Assembly: GCF_036250675.1 (NCBI RefSeq)
Contig: NZ_CP109592.1
Span: 6,014,001-6,078,000, forward strand
Reading direction: 5' to 3'
DNA: 64,000 nucleotides
Origin: Streptomyces sp. NBC_01689
Lineage (GTDB): Bacteria > Actinomycetota > Actinomycetes > Streptomycetales > Streptomycetaceae
In this document: piece after piece, positions 17,224 to 25,936 of the stretch
Layout: each line of letters starts with the position of its first letter
How positions within the stretch are numbered: the first letter of the stretch is position 1
Notes under the pieces: model-generated
What the model was told of the DNA's origin: nothing
The model's input: the letters and a program-made list of their open reading frames with translations, nothing else
Databases searched by the model: none
Translations under genes and position numbers: made by a program

Positions 17224-17566
17224 GGACGGCCCGCGGGACGGCCCCGCGAGCTCGTCGCGCCGGGCCGGGAGCGCCGGCGGCGGGCGTCGCCGGGCGGGTG
17301 ATCCGAACACGCGATCCGAACACGGGCTCCGGCGCGGTGGGTCTCGCGCACCTGACACGTGACGGCGGGGGGCCCGCCGCGGGTGCCGGGATCCTGCGAA
17401 GGGTGGCTTGAACCGGCGTGTTTCCCGGCTGTGCCCGTCGTGTGCCTGCGTGTTTCCGGCGTTGTCAGTACGGCGGCGTATGGTTCTCGGTCAGTGGGGA
17501 ACAGCCGCGGGGCGGTGGGGTGTTCTCCGGGGGAAGCACACAAGCGTTCACATGCGCGGGGGAGCC
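17224..17566 (+). other. Gap upstream of the SUKH gene, with a 13-bp tandem repeat
   Basis: No gene is supported in these 343 bases. A 13-bp unit is tandemly repeated at 17300-17312 and 17313-17325 (GATCCGAACACG plus one varying base). The promoter of the SUKH gene should lie near 17455-17520. A GCGGGGGAGCC ribosome-binding sequence precedes its ATG. Confidence 0.4.
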
Positions 17567-18745
17567 ATGAGCACGACTGACACCGATGTCGTCGGCGCGA
17601 TCACGCTGACCGAGGGCGAGCTGGATCCGTACGTCACACACCTGGACACCCGGCACTGGCTGACCGGTCCGGGACTGCCGTCCGACGGCACACTGCTGGA
17701 GTTCGGCGCGCTGCGCGAGCACGGTCTGCGCAGGGTGACGGAGCTGGCGGGGGACGCCGACAAGCTCGCCGGGGAGCTCCGGGACCAGCTGGTCATCGGG
17801 GCGCTGCGGACCGTCGACCGGGACCTGGAATCGATCGTGCTGGACGGGTCGACCGGCAGGGTCGCCACGACGCACCTCAGCTCCCACCCCGTCCTGATGG
17901 ACCTCGCCCCGCTGGCCCCGTCCCTGGAGGCGCTGGTGCGCTTCGCGGCCGCGACGGAGGAACTGACCGCGTCCCGGGGCCGGTTCGCGTCCTACCGGGA
18001 CCGGTTCGGCCCGAAGGCGGTCACCGAGGCCTCAGAATCGCTGGCCGAGGTCTTCGAGACGGGCGCGGGCGGCGAGGTGGCGGCGTACTGGCGGATGGCC
18101 GCGCTGATCCGCCCGCTCGCGCGCATCGCGGGCCCCGGTGAGGGGCTCCTGCTCGACCTTCCGCAGCGGCTGCTGGACGAGGAGTTCGGGCCGGGCGCGA
18201 TCATGCGCTTCGAGGACGTCGACTTTCCCCCCGCGCTCGTGCACGAGCCGACCCGCCGCTTCCTGCGCGAGACGGGCCTGCCGGAGGACGGGCTGCTCTT
18301 CCAGCTGGACACGGAGGTGCCGCTGCCGGCCCTCACCGAGTACTACGCGGACGAGCGCCCCGAGGCCTTCACCGCCGAGCAGCTGCCCGTGACGGCGGAC
18401 CGGCTCATCCGCCTCGGGTACCTCCTGGAGGACACCAGCCTCGTCGTGGACGGGGCCACGGGCGCGGTCCTCGCCTGGAGCGAGCCCGACGCCACGCTGC
18501 GCCCGCTCAACGCCGACATCTCCACGCTCGCCTTCACCCTCTGGCTGCTGCACCGGGAGAAGTCGATCGACGCGGCCTACGACCTCACCGACTCCTACGA
18601 GCAGCTCGCCGCCACCATGGCGCAGACCCTCGCCGCGGTCGACCCGGTCGCCTGCGACCCGACCCCGAGACTGGACGGCGACGACGGCTGGCGCTACTGG
18701 CCGGAGATATTCGAGGACCAGGCGGGCGGCACGCTGTACGCGTAG
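17567..18745 (+). CDS. SUKH-4-like immunity family protein with two tandem domains
   Basis: This 392-residue soluble protein resembles the SUKH-4 group of the SMI1/KNR4 superfamily, members of which neutralise polymorphic nuclease toxins. The two halves look like repeats of one another: THLDTRHWLTGPGLPSDGTL and VHEPTRRFLRETGLPEDGLL, then LESIVLDGSTGRVA and TSLVVDGATGAVLAW, each followed by a hydrophobic helix (LEALVRFAAATEEL and STLAFTLWLLHREK). No toxin gene is adjacent, so a housekeeping or decoy role is also possible. ATG 17567 follows GGGGGAGCC; an ATG at 17552 would add five residues. Family assignment is by pattern recall, hence moderate confidence. Confidence 0.65.
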   Translation: MSTTDTDVVGAITLTEGELDPYVTHLDTRHWLTGPGLPSDGTLLEFGALREHGLRRVTELAGDADKLAGELRDQLVIGALRTVDRDLESIVLDGSTGRVATTHLSSHPVLMDLAPLAPSLEALVRFAAATEELTASRGRFASYRDRFGPKAVTEASESLAEVFETGAGGEVAAYWRMAALIRPLARIAGPGEGLLLDLPQRLLDEEFGPGAIMRFEDVDFPPALVHEPTRRFLRETGLPEDGLLFQLDTEVPLPALTEYYADERPEAFTAEQLPVTADRLIRLGYLLEDTSLVVDGATGAVLAWSEPDATLRPLNADISTLAFTLWLLHREKSIDAAYDLTDSYEQLAATMAQTLAAVDPVACDPTPRLDGDDGWRYWPEIFEDQAGGTLYA

Positions 18746-18920
18746 CCCTGCCGGCCGGGCGGACCGGGTCACGGCACGGGCTCGTCGGCCGCGTGGCGCG
18801 GAGACGGACGGGCCCGACTGCGCCGAACCGGACCGACCGGACCGCGCTGTCGGGACCGGACGGGCCGGCCTGGAGCACGGGCGTCCGATTCGGGAGGGTA
18901 TTTGTGGGTATTTCACTGAT

Positions 18921-19283
18921 ATGAGTACTGCATCGATGGAGATGGCAGCGCCCAGTGGCCTGCTCAGCCTCGGGCTGTTCCTGGTCGCCGTGGCCCTCGT
19001 GACGTTGCTGGCGGGCAGTCTCTGGCTGGGCTGCCGCATACGGTCGAGCCAGCAGCTTCCACGCCCCGAGGAGCAGCCACAACTGCCACCCGAGGGCGCG
19101 GTCCACGAGGTCCGCGAGTTCCGTGAGCCCGCCGAGATCCCCAAGGTGGACAAGAACGGCCGGGCCCTCACCCCGTACGAGCTCGCCCACTCGGCGTCCA
19201 GGCCGAGCGCGTCCCAGGAACGGCGGCGCTGGGCGGAGGGCGGCAGCGGCTCGTTCGGCAGCGGCGGCCTGGGCCCTCACTGA
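18921..19283 (+). CDS. Small membrane-anchored protein of unknown function
   Basis: This 120-residue protein has one strongly hydrophobic segment (GLLSLGLFLVAVALVTLLAG, about residues 13-32) followed by a hydrophilic tail with PEIPKVDKNGRALTPYELAHS and a Gly/Ser-rich end. The topology is probably N-terminal anchor with cytoplasmic tail. It looks like a conserved Streptomyces hypothetical, but I recognise no domain. The ATG follows an AT-rich stretch (ATTTGTGGGTATTTCACTG), likely promoter, without a strong ribosome-binding site. It is not obviously linked to the SUKH gene 175 bp upstream. Confidence 0.65.
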   Translation: MSTASMEMAAPSGLLSLGLFLVAVALVTLLAGSLWLGCRIRSSQQLPRPEEQPQLPPEGAVHEVREFREPAEIPKVDKNGRALTPYELAHSASRPSASQERRRWAEGGSGSFGSGGLGPH

Positions 19284-19428
19284 GACCACCTGAGACACCT
19301 GAGACCGCAGGGACACCGGCCCGGTCGGCACCGGCCGTGGGCGGCGCCCCACCCCACCGGGGCCCGCGCGGACACACCACGCGCGGAGCCCCTTTCGCCT
19401 GCCCCGCGGAGGGGGCCTGCGGCGCCGG

Positions 19429-19500
19429 AGGCCGTGGCGGGAATCGAACCCGCGTAACTCGCTTTGCAGGCGAGTCCCTGAACCACTCGGGCACACGGCC
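19429..19500 (-). tRNA. tRNA-Cys (GCA)
   Basis: Read on the minus strand, the acceptor arms GGCCGTG and CACGGCC pair, the anticodon loop contains GCA, the T-loop GGTTCGATTCC is intact, and the discriminator base is U as in bacterial tRNA-Cys. No CCA is encoded. Confidence 0.95.
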
Positions 19501-19646
19501 GTGTCAGGTGCGGCACGGCTCACTCGTTCCGAACCTGATGCGTCGACGGTAGGCGGGCGCGCGGGCGGCGCTCAAGGGGTCCGGGCCCGCCGCAACGGGA
19601 CTGCCACACGGCGTTCACGAAACGGGTCGCGGGGCCGGCGGCCCGG

Positions 19647-19662
19647 TTGGTCGTACGACCAA
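19647..19662. promoter_or_regulatory. 16-bp perfect palindrome upstream of the MFS gene (operator candidate)
   Basis: TTGGTCGTACGACCAA is fully self-complementary and lies 65 bp upstream of the MFS start, a position suited to repression. The symmetry and length are typical of TetR-family operators, but no regulator gene is adjacent. Confidence 0.6.
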
Positions 19663-19727
19663 AGAACCAGCTGATCACGGTCTTCGGACAGGAGTCAGCA
19701 CGGGTTGTGCCCCTTACGCTGACGGCC

Positions 19728-21167
19728 ATGACCGCACTGGAACCACGGGATGCCGCCGGCGCGCCGACGCAGGACGACGCCGCGGCCCGCGAGGGCGTGC
19801 TGAGCCGGCCCTACCGGTCGCTCAGTGTCGGGATCGTCTCCGTCGTGCTGCTGATCGCGTTCGAGGCGACGGCGGTCGGCACGGCGATGCCGGTGGCGGC
19901 CAGGGAACTCGACGGGGTCGCGCTCTACGCCTTCGCGTTCTCCGGGTACTTCACGACCAGTCTGTTCGGGATGGTGCTCGCCGGCCAGTGGTCGGACCGC
20001 GACGGCCCGCTGGCCTCGCTGGCCGCGGGGATCGGGGCCTTCGCCGCGGGCCTGATCCTCTCCGGCACGGCCGGCGGCATGGGGCTGTTCGTCCTCGGAC
20101 GGGCGGTGCAGGGCCTCGGCGGCGGCCTGGTGATCGTCGCGCTGTACGTGGTCGTGGGGCAGGCCTACCCGGAACGGCTGCGGCCCTCGATCATGGCGGG
20201 CTTCGCCGCGGCCTGGGTGGTGCCGTCCGTGGTCGGGCCGCTCGCGGCGGGCGCGGTCACCGAACACCTCGGCTGGCGCTGGGTCTTCGTCGGCATACCG
20301 GTCCTGGTCGTCCTCCCGCTGGCCCTGGCCCTGCCCCAGATACGGCGGCGCACCCGGGGCCGGACGACGGACACCGCCGCGCCCCCGGACCGGCGGCGCA
20401 TCCGCGCGGCGCTCGGGATCGCCCTCGGCGCGGGACTGCTCCAGTACGCCGCCCAGGACCTGCGCCCGCTGTCGCTCGTCCCCGCCGCGGCGGGCGCCGC
20501 CCTGCTCGTCCCCACCGTGCGCCGGCTGCTCCCGGCCGGCACCTACCGGGCCGCGCGCGGTCTGCCCTCCGTGGTGCTGCTGCGCGGGGTCGCGGCCGGC
20601 TCGTTCGTCGCCGCCGAGTCCTTCGTGCCGCTCATGCTCGTCACCCAGCGCGGCCTGTCGCCGACGCTCGCCGGGTTCTCGCTCGCGGCGGGCGGCGGGA
20701 CCTGGGCGCTGGGGTCGTACGTGCAGTCGAGGCCGCGCATGGAGCCGTACCGGGAACGGCTGATGTTCTCCGGGATGCTGCTGGTCGCCGCCGCGATCGC
20801 CGCCGTGCCCGGTGTGCTGGTGCACGCCGTGCCGGTGTGGACCGTCGCGGTCGCCTGGGCCTTCGGCTGCTTCGGGATGGGGCTGGTGATCGCCTCGACC
20901 AGTGTGCTGCTGCTCCGGCTCTCGGCGCCCGAGGAGGCCGGCGCCAACTCCGCCTCGCTGCAGATCTCCGACGCCCTCTCCGACATCGTCCTGCTCGCGG
21001 CGGGCGGCGCGGCCTTCGCCGTGCTGGGCGGCGGTACGGTCACGGACACGGCCGGCGCGGCGGCCGACTCCCACCCCGCCGCCTTCGCCGTCGTGTTCCT
21101 GCCGATGGCCGCCGTGGCACTGGCCGGGGCCTGGGTGACGACCCGGCTGCGGGAGCACCGGCCGTGA
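19728..21167 (+). CDS. Major facilitator superfamily exporter
   Basis: This 479-residue integral membrane protein has about 12-14 hydrophobic helices and the MFS motif between helices 2 and 3 (AGQWSDRDGPLAS). A long periplasmic-to-cytoplasmic linker (PQIRRRTRGRTTDTAAPPDRR) lies mid-protein. The overall pattern fits the drug:proton antiporter group, but the substrate cannot be told. ATG 19728 is chosen because the earlier in-frame GTG at 19647 would begin inside a perfect 16-bp palindrome that looks like an operator. A ribosome-binding site is weak. Regulation by a TetR-type repressor at that palindrome is likely but inferred. Confidence 0.85.
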   Translation: MTALEPRDAAGAPTQDDAAAREGVLSRPYRSLSVGIVSVVLLIAFEATAVGTAMPVAARELDGVALYAFAFSGYFTTSLFGMVLAGQWSDRDGPLASLAAGIGAFAAGLILSGTAGGMGLFVLGRAVQGLGGGLVIVALYVVVGQAYPERLRPSIMAGFAAAWVVPSVVGPLAAGAVTEHLGWRWVFVGIPVLVVLPLALALPQIRRRTRGRTTDTAAPPDRRRIRAALGIALGAGLLQYAAQDLRPLSLVPAAAGAALLVPTVRRLLPAGTYRAARGLPSVVLLRGVAAGSFVAAESFVPLMLVTQRGLSPTLAGFSLAAGGGTWALGSYVQSRPRMEPYRERLMFSGMLLVAAAIAAVPGVLVHAVPVWTVAVAWAFGCFGMGLVIASTSVLLLRLSAPEEAGANSASLQISDALSDIVLLAAGGAAFAVLGGGTVTDTAGAAADSHPAAFAVVFLPMAAVALAGAWVTTRLREHRP

Positions 21168-21210
21168 AACCGGCTCGACCCCGGCGGCCGGCCGGCCCTA
21201 CCGTGACGCC

Positions 21211-21411
21211 GTGGAAGATCTGTCGCTCCGTCTCGACCCGGGCCTCGCGCGAGCCCTCGCCGACCTCGCGGACGCGCGGGACCGCTCCCCCGAGGAGGTC
21301 GCCGTGGACGCCGTACGCCGGTATCTGCACGAGGAGGGCGCGCACGTCCGCGCTCTCGCCGCCCGGCTCGCCGAAGACCACGCCGAACTGCTGCGCAGGC
21401 TCGGCGAATGA
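21211..21411 (+). CDS. Ribbon-helix-helix antitoxin of a Doc-type toxin-antitoxin pair
   Basis: This 66-residue protein starts at GTG 21211. The opening strand DLSLRLDPGLARAL and the following helices (RSPEEVAVDAVRRYL) give the ribbon-helix-helix pattern of CopG/Arc-like DNA-binding antitoxins. The C-terminal helix (HVRALAARLAEDHAELLRRL) should wrap the toxin. The gene overlaps the Doc gene by four bases (ATGA), the usual arrangement in which antitoxin precedes toxin. It probably autorepresses the pair. Phd-type antitoxins normally partner Doc, so an RHH partner is a variant arrangement. Confidence 0.8.
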   Translation: MEDLSLRLDPGLARALADLADARDRSPEEVAVDAVRRYLHEEGAHVRALAARLAEDHAELLRRLGE

Positions 21412-21827
21412 CCCCGGCCGACACCGCCGCGCACACCGCGGACCCGAGCCGGCCGACGCGTCACCTCACCGTCGCCGAGGTGACGGACATCGCCCGGATC
21501 GCCTTCGGCGGCACCGCCCCCGAGACGCGTGAGCCCGGACTGCTGGCCTCCGCCGTGCACCGCCCGCGCGCCCGCATGCTCGGCGTCTCCGCCCACACCG
21601 ACCTCCACGAACAGGCCGCGGCCCTGCTGCACGGGCTCGCCTCCAACCACCCCTTCGTCGACGGCAACAAGCGCACGGCCTGGCTGGCCGCCGCCACCTT
21701 CCTCGCCGTCAACGGCGTCGACCTCGGCGGCTGCGACCAGGCGACGGCGTACGACCTGGTCATCGACGTGGCGTCCGGCCAGGAGACCGCCCTCGGCGTG
21801 ATCGCGGCCCGGCTGCGCGCCCTGTGA
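21408..21827 (+). CDS. Doc/Fic-family toxin
   Basis: The 139-residue protein carries the Fic-domain signature HPFVDGNKRTAW (H81 to W92). The HxFx(D)GNKR form with lysine after asparagine matches Doc, which phosphorylates elongation factor Tu and stops translation, rather than AMP-transferring Fic enzymes, which have GNGR. Its length and helical make-up fit Doc. The start ATG 21408 overlaps the antitoxin stop. No degradation or frameshift is seen, so the pair looks functional. It lies between an exporter and a helicase without flanking mobile-element genes. Confidence 0.87.
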   Translation: MTPADTAAHTADPSRPTRHLTVAEVTDIARIAFGGTAPETREPGLLASAVHRPRARMLGVSAHTDLHEQAAALLHGLASNHPFVDGNKRTAWLAAATFLAVNGVDLGGCDQATAYDLVIDVASGQETALGVIAARLRAL

Positions 21828-21943
21828 GGTGGGTCGCATCCACGGGCGCCCCGGCGTCGTCCGCGCCGTGACACGTCCGGGGCGCCGGTAGGGTGGCCCG
21901 GTTGTCATACGTAGCCGAGCCGCTCGACCACCCCACGGAGACC

Positions 21944-23743
21944 GTGACTACCACCGCCGCCACCGCTTCCTCCTCGCACCACCTCTCACCCGCCTTTCCC
22001 GGACGCGCCCCCTGGGGCACCGCGGGCAAGCTGCGCGCCTGGCAGCAGGGGGCGATGGAGAGGTACATCCAGGAGCAGCCGCGCGATTTCCTCGCCGTCG
22101 CCACCCCCGGCGCCGGCAAGACGACGTTCGCGCTGACCCTCGCGTCCTGGCTGCTGCACCACCACGTGGTCCAGCAGGTGACCGTCGTCGCGCCGACCGA
22201 GCACCTGAAGAAGCAGTGGGCGGAGGCGGCGGCACGGATAGGGATCAAGCTGGATCCCGAGTACAGCGCGGGTCCGCTCAGCAAGGAGTACCAGGGCGTC
22301 GCCGTGACGTACGCCGGTGTCGGCGTGCGGCCGATGCTGCACCGCAACCGCTCCGAGCAGCGCAAGACCCTCGTCATCCTCGACGAGATCCATCACGCCG
22401 GTGACTCCAAGTCCTGGGGCGAGGCGTGCCTCGAGGCGTTCGAGCCGGCGACCCGGCGGCTGGCGCTGACCGGTACGCCGTTCCGCTCCGACACCAACCC
22501 GATCCCCTTCGTCACCTACGAGGAGGGCAACGACGGGATCCGGCGGTCCTCCGCCGACTACACCTACGGCTACGGGTCCGCCCTCGGCGACGGGGTCGTG
22601 CGGCCGGTCATCTTCCTCTCCTACAGCGGCAACATGCGCTGGCGGACCAAGGCGGGCGACGAGATCGCGGCGCGGCTCGGGGAGCCGATGACCAAGGACG
22701 CCGTCAGCCAGGCCTGGCGCACCGCGCTCGACCCGCGCGGCGAGTGGATGCCCAGCGTGCTGCGCGCCGCCGACCAGCGGCTGACCGAGGTGCGCAAGGG
22801 CATCCCGGACGCCGGTGCCCTCGTCATCGCCTCCGACCAGGACTCCGCCCGCGCCTACGCCAAGCTGATCCGCGAGATCACCGGTACGAAGGCGACCCTG
22901 GTGCTCTCCGACGACACCGGCGCCTCGAAGCGGATCGACGACTTCTCGGCGAGCGACGACCGGTGGATGGTCGCCGTCCGCATGGTGTCCGAAGGCGTCG
23001 ACGTACCCCGGCTGGCCGTCGGCGTCTACGCGACCACGATCTCCACCCCCCTGTTCTTCGCGCAGGCCGTCGGCCGTTTCGTCCGCTCCCGGCGGCGCGG
23101 CGAGACCGCCTCCGTCTTCCTCCCGACCGTCCCCGACCTCCTCGGCTTCGCCAACGAGATGGAGGTCGAGCGCGACCACGTCCTCGACAAGCCCAAGAAG
23201 GAGGGCGAGGAGGACCCGTACGCCGAGTCCGAGAAGGAGATGGACGAGGCGAACAAGGAGCAGGACGAGGACACCGGCGAGCAGGAGCAGTTCTCTTTCG
23301 AGGCGCTGGAGTCCGAGGCGGTCTTCGACCGGGTGTTGTACGACGGCGCCGAGTTCGGGATGCAGGCCCATCCGGGGAGCGAGGAGGAGCAGGACTACCT
23401 CGGCATTCCCGGGCTGCTGGAGCCCGACCAGGTGCAGATGCTGCTGCAGAAGCGGCAGGCCCGGCAGATCGCGCACAGCCGGAAGAAGCCCGCCGAGGAG
23501 GCCGACCTCCTCGAACTCCCCGCCGAACGGCGCCCGGTGGTCTCGCACAAGGAGATGCTGGAACTGCGCAAGCAGCTCAACACCATGGTCGGCGCCTACG
23601 TCCACCAGAGCGGCAAGCCGCACGGGGTGATCCACACCGAACTGCGCCGGGTGTGCGGCGGGCCGCCGAGCGCCGAGGCCACCGCGGGACAGCTGCGGCA
23701 GCGGATCGCCAAGGTGCAGGAGTGGGCCACCCGGATGCGGTGA
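21944..23743 (+). CDS. SF2 DEAD/DEAH-box helicase
   Basis: This 599-residue cytoplasmic ATPase has Walker A TPGAGKTT (GKT at 58-60), the Walker B DEIH box (about 147-150), motif III LTGTPF, and a second RecA domain with VRMVSEGVDVPRLAVG and the arginine-finger motif AVGRFVRS. The layout resembles XPB/RAD25-type and type-III restriction-like helicases. A strongly acidic stretch (KKEGEEDPYAESEKEMDEAN) and a helical C-terminus complete it. I chose GTG 21944 (GGAGACC upstream) over GTG 21893 because the added residues look unrelated. Its role is unknown; DNA repair is plausible. It is followed by a 28-base palindrome. Confidence 0.87.
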   Translation: MTTTAATASSSHHLSPAFPGRAPWGTAGKLRAWQQGAMERYIQEQPRDFLAVATPGAGKTTFALTLASWLLHHHVVQQVTVVAPTEHLKKQWAEAAARIGIKLDPEYSAGPLSKEYQGVAVTYAGVGVRPMLHRNRSEQRKTLVILDEIHHAGDSKSWGEACLEAFEPATRRLALTGTPFRSDTNPIPFVTYEEGNDGIRRSSADYTYGYGSALGDGVVRPVIFLSYSGNMRWRTKAGDEIAARLGEPMTKDAVSQAWRTALDPRGEWMPSVLRAADQRLTEVRKGIPDAGALVIASDQDSARAYAKLIREITGTKATLVLSDDTGASKRIDDFSASDDRWMVAVRMVSEGVDVPRLAVGVYATTISTPLFFAQAVGRFVRSRRRGETASVFLPTVPDLLGFANEMEVERDHVLDKPKKEGEEDPYAESEKEMDEANKEQDEDTGEQEQFSFEALESEAVFDRVLYDGAEFGMQAHPGSEEEQDYLGIPGLLEPDQVQMLLQKRQARQIAHSRKKPAEEADLLELPAERRPVVSHKEMLELRKQLNTMVGAYVHQSGKPHGVIHTELRRVCGGPPSAEATAGQLRQRIAKVQEWATRMR

Positions 23744-23781
23744 CGACCCGTCCCTCCCCGGTTCGTGAAGATGGATTCCAG

Positions 23782-23809
23782 GCGCGCGCCGACCGCGGTC
23801 GGCGCGCGC
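23782..23809. terminator. Perfect 28-base palindrome, terminator of the helicase gene
   Basis: The sequence from 23782 to 23809 (centre GACCGCGGTC) is fully self-complementary and lies 38 bp after the helicase stop. Confidence 0.7.
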
Positions 23810-24153
23810 TCGCGTGTGCGCTCCGGCGGAGTCCCGGGGCGTGTGCACGGCGTGGGGAGGCGGTGCGCGCCGTGTGGCGGGCGCCGCGTGTAACGGGACA
23901 AAGGGACAGACTCCGTACCCGCCCATGACCGGATTCTGGACGGAGACTTCCGCTGAGCGGACCGGCTCGCTACTGTCACGCTACGCACACGCCCCGTGGC
24001 AGCGCCGCCGCGGAGCGCAGCCGTGTAGCGACTCCGCCCGGGAAGAGCCCGGGTCGTCAGCCGACGGCGGCCTCTGAAGCGCGTCGCCGACGGGACTCGG
24101 CGTCGTGACCGCCGTGCGGGGGCCGCCGACCTCACCACTAAGGAGTGGGCGTC
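23810..24153 (+). other. Gap upstream of the IclR gene
   Basis: I see no gene in this stretch. AT-richer sequence near 23890-23990 may hold the promoter of the IclR gene. A clear ribosome-binding site, AAGGAG at 24140-24145, decides that gene's start. Confidence 0.35.
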
Positions 24154-24795
24154 GTGACCGCGGAGACCTCTCAGACGCTCGACCGGGGACTGCGGGTCCT
24201 CAAGCTGCTCGCCGACACGGACCACGGGCTGACGGTCACCGAGCTCTCGAACAAACTGGGCGTCAACCGGACTGTGGTGTACCGGTTGCTCGCGACGCTG
24301 GAGCAGCACGCGCTGGTACGCCGTGACCTGGGCGGCCGTGCCCGGGTCGGGCTCGGGGTGCTGCGCCTGGGCCGGCAGGTGCATCCGCTGGTACGGGAGG
24401 CCGCGCTGCCCGCGCTGCGCGCGCTGGCCGAGGACATAGGGGCGACCGCCCATCTCACGCTCGTCGACGGGACCGAGGCGCTCGCCGTCGCCGTCGTCGA
24501 GCCCACCTGGACCGACTACCACGTTGCCTACCGGGCCGGGTTCCGGCACCCGCTGGACCGGGGCGCGGCGGGGCGCGCGATCCTCTCGGCCCGGCAGGCG
24601 CCCGTGGGCGAGCCCGGATACACGCTCACGCACGGGGAGCTGGAGGCGGGGGCGAGCGGCGCCGCGGCTCCGCTCCTCGGCGTGACCGGTGTCGAGGGCA
24701 GCGTGGGCGTCGTCATGCTCGCGGACTCCGTGCCGGAACGGGTGGGCACGCGGGTCATGGACGCGGCCCGCGAGGTCGCGGACGCACTGCGCTGA
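24154..24795 (+). CDS. IclR-family transcriptional regulator
   Basis: This 213-residue regulator has an N-terminal winged helix (QTLDRGLRVLKLLADTDHGLTVTELS, then NRTVVYRLLATLEQHALV) and a C-terminal effector-binding domain with TLVDGTEALAVAVVEP and HPLDRGAAGRAIL. IclR proteins bind small carbon metabolites, often aromatic or short organic acids. The GTG at 24154 is used because AAGGAG lies 8 bases upstream; an earlier in-frame GTG at 24145 overlaps that AAGGAG and cannot use it. No catabolic operon is adjacent, so the regulon is unknown. The effector domain is shorter than average but complete. Confidence 0.87.
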   Translation: MTAETSQTLDRGLRVLKLLADTDHGLTVTELSNKLGVNRTVVYRLLATLEQHALVRRDLGGRARVGLGVLRLGRQVHPLVREAALPALRALAEDIGATAHLTLVDGTEALAVAVVEPTWTDYHVAYRAGFRHPLDRGAAGRAILSARQAPVGEPGYTLTHGELEAGASGAAAPLLGVTGVEGSVGVVMLADSVPERVGTRVMDAAREVADALR

Positions 24796-25111
24796 AGGTC
24801 GCCTCCGGCGGTCCGCAGCCGTTCGGACGGTGGCTCGGCTGCCTGCCGTGCGATGCCTGGACGGTGGTTCGGTTCCCCGGCGTGCGATGCCGGCCCGAAT
24901 TACCCGACCCTCCCGACGGGAGACGCCCGGGGATGCCCGGACGACCGGCCGGTGGCCCCGGCGGGCGACGACCGGGCCCGGGTGTGACGGTCGGGCGGAC
25001 GGTGCGCGGACCACGGCCGGCGGCGCGGCGGGCGACGACCGGCCCCGGTGCGACGGTCCGGTGGAGCGACGCGCTGAAGGCCGAGGACGGAACGGACGTT
25101 AGATTGATCCC
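24796..25111 (+). repeat. Repeat-rich gene-free gap ahead of the Lon-like protease
   Basis: Two adjacent 33-bp copies (24825-24857 and 24859-24891, starting GGACGGTGG and ending CGTGCGATGCC) agree at about 28 positions. Farther on, a roughly 40-bp imperfect repeat containing GCGGGCGACGACCGG occurs at about 24960 and 25029. No gene is supported here. Confidence 0.55.
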
Positions 25112-25900
25112 GTGCTCTCTCGCCTCACACGTCCCAAGGCCGTCGCCGTCTGCGCCGTTCCCGTCGTGGCGCTGCTCGCCACGGCGGTGTTCGCGCCGCT
25201 GCCGTTCTCTCTCGCGCAGCCCGGCCTGACGGCGAACGTCCTCGGTGAGAACAAGGGCGACCCGGTGATCACGATCAGCGGCGCGCCGGTCCGCCGGACC
25301 AGCGGACAGCTGCGGATGACGACGATCGAGGCGACCGGGCCGGACGCGCGCGTCTCGCTCGGCGACGTGATCAGCGGCTGGTTCGCCAAGGACCGTGCGG
25401 TGATGCCCCGTGACTCGGTCTACCCGAGCGGGAACAGCGTCAAGGAGATCGAGCAGCACAACGCGGACGAGATGAAGCAGTCGCAGGACACGGCCACCGA
25501 GGCGGCGCTGGCCTATCTGCACGAGAAGAACGACGTGAAGGTCACGCTCAAGCTGGCCGACGTCGGCGGTCCCAGCGCCGGCCTGCTCTTCACGCTCGGC
25601 ATCATCGACAAGCTGGACGGCGACGGCAGCGGCGGCGACCTGACGGGCGGCCGCACCGTCGCGGGTACGGGGACGATCGACGCCGACGGCAAGGTCGGCG
25701 CGGTCGGTGGCGTGGGACTGAAGACACAGGCCGCGCGGCGGGACGGCGCGACGGTCTTCCTGGTGCCGAAGGGGGAGTGCTCGGAGGCCGAGGCCGAGCT
25801 CCCGAAGGGGCTGCGGCTGGTGGCGGTGACGACCCTAAAGGGGGCGGTCGACGCGCTGGTGTCGCTGGAGAAGGGGAAGGGCCCGGTTCCCGGCTGCTAG
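25112..25900 (+). CDS. Membrane-anchored Lon-like (S16) serine protease
   Basis: This 262-residue protein has one N-terminal membrane helix (AVAVCAVPVVALLATAVFA) and an outward-facing body. The S16 catalytic dyad is visible: serine at about 155 in DVGGPSAGLL and lysine at about 204 in GVGLKTQAA. The AAA ATPase domain of true Lon is absent, as in the YlbL group, which usually also has a PDZ domain; here the segment between the anchor and the dyad (LGDVISGWFAKDRAVMPRDSVYPSG) is short and no complete PDZ can be seen. The start is GTG 25112. It probably trims or degrades exported proteins at the cell surface. Confidence 0.82.
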   Translation: MLSRLTRPKAVAVCAVPVVALLATAVFAPLPFSLAQPGLTANVLGENKGDPVITISGAPVRRTSGQLRMTTIEATGPDARVSLGDVISGWFAKDRAVMPRDSVYPSGNSVKEIEQHNADEMKQSQDTATEAALAYLHEKNDVKVTLKLADVGGPSAGLLFTLGIIDKLDGDGSGGDLTGGRTVAGTGTIDADGKVGAVGGVGLKTQAARRDGATVFLVPKGECSEAEAELPKGLRLVAVTTLKGAVDALVSLEKGKGPVPGC

Positions 25901-25936
25901 CCGCCGGGCGGGCCGCGCCCCGAGCGAGGCGCCGAC

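Noticed and set aside
19431..19500. Attachment site for an integrative element at tRNA-Cys
   Set aside because: No integrase, excisionase or repeated tRNA 3' end is present nearby.
21893..23743. Helicase plus the adjacent Doc pair as an antiphage defence island
   Set aside because: The helicase alone has no nuclease or defence partner, and the toxin-antitoxin pair is separate. There is no integrase or other defence gene nearby, so I do not claim a defence system.
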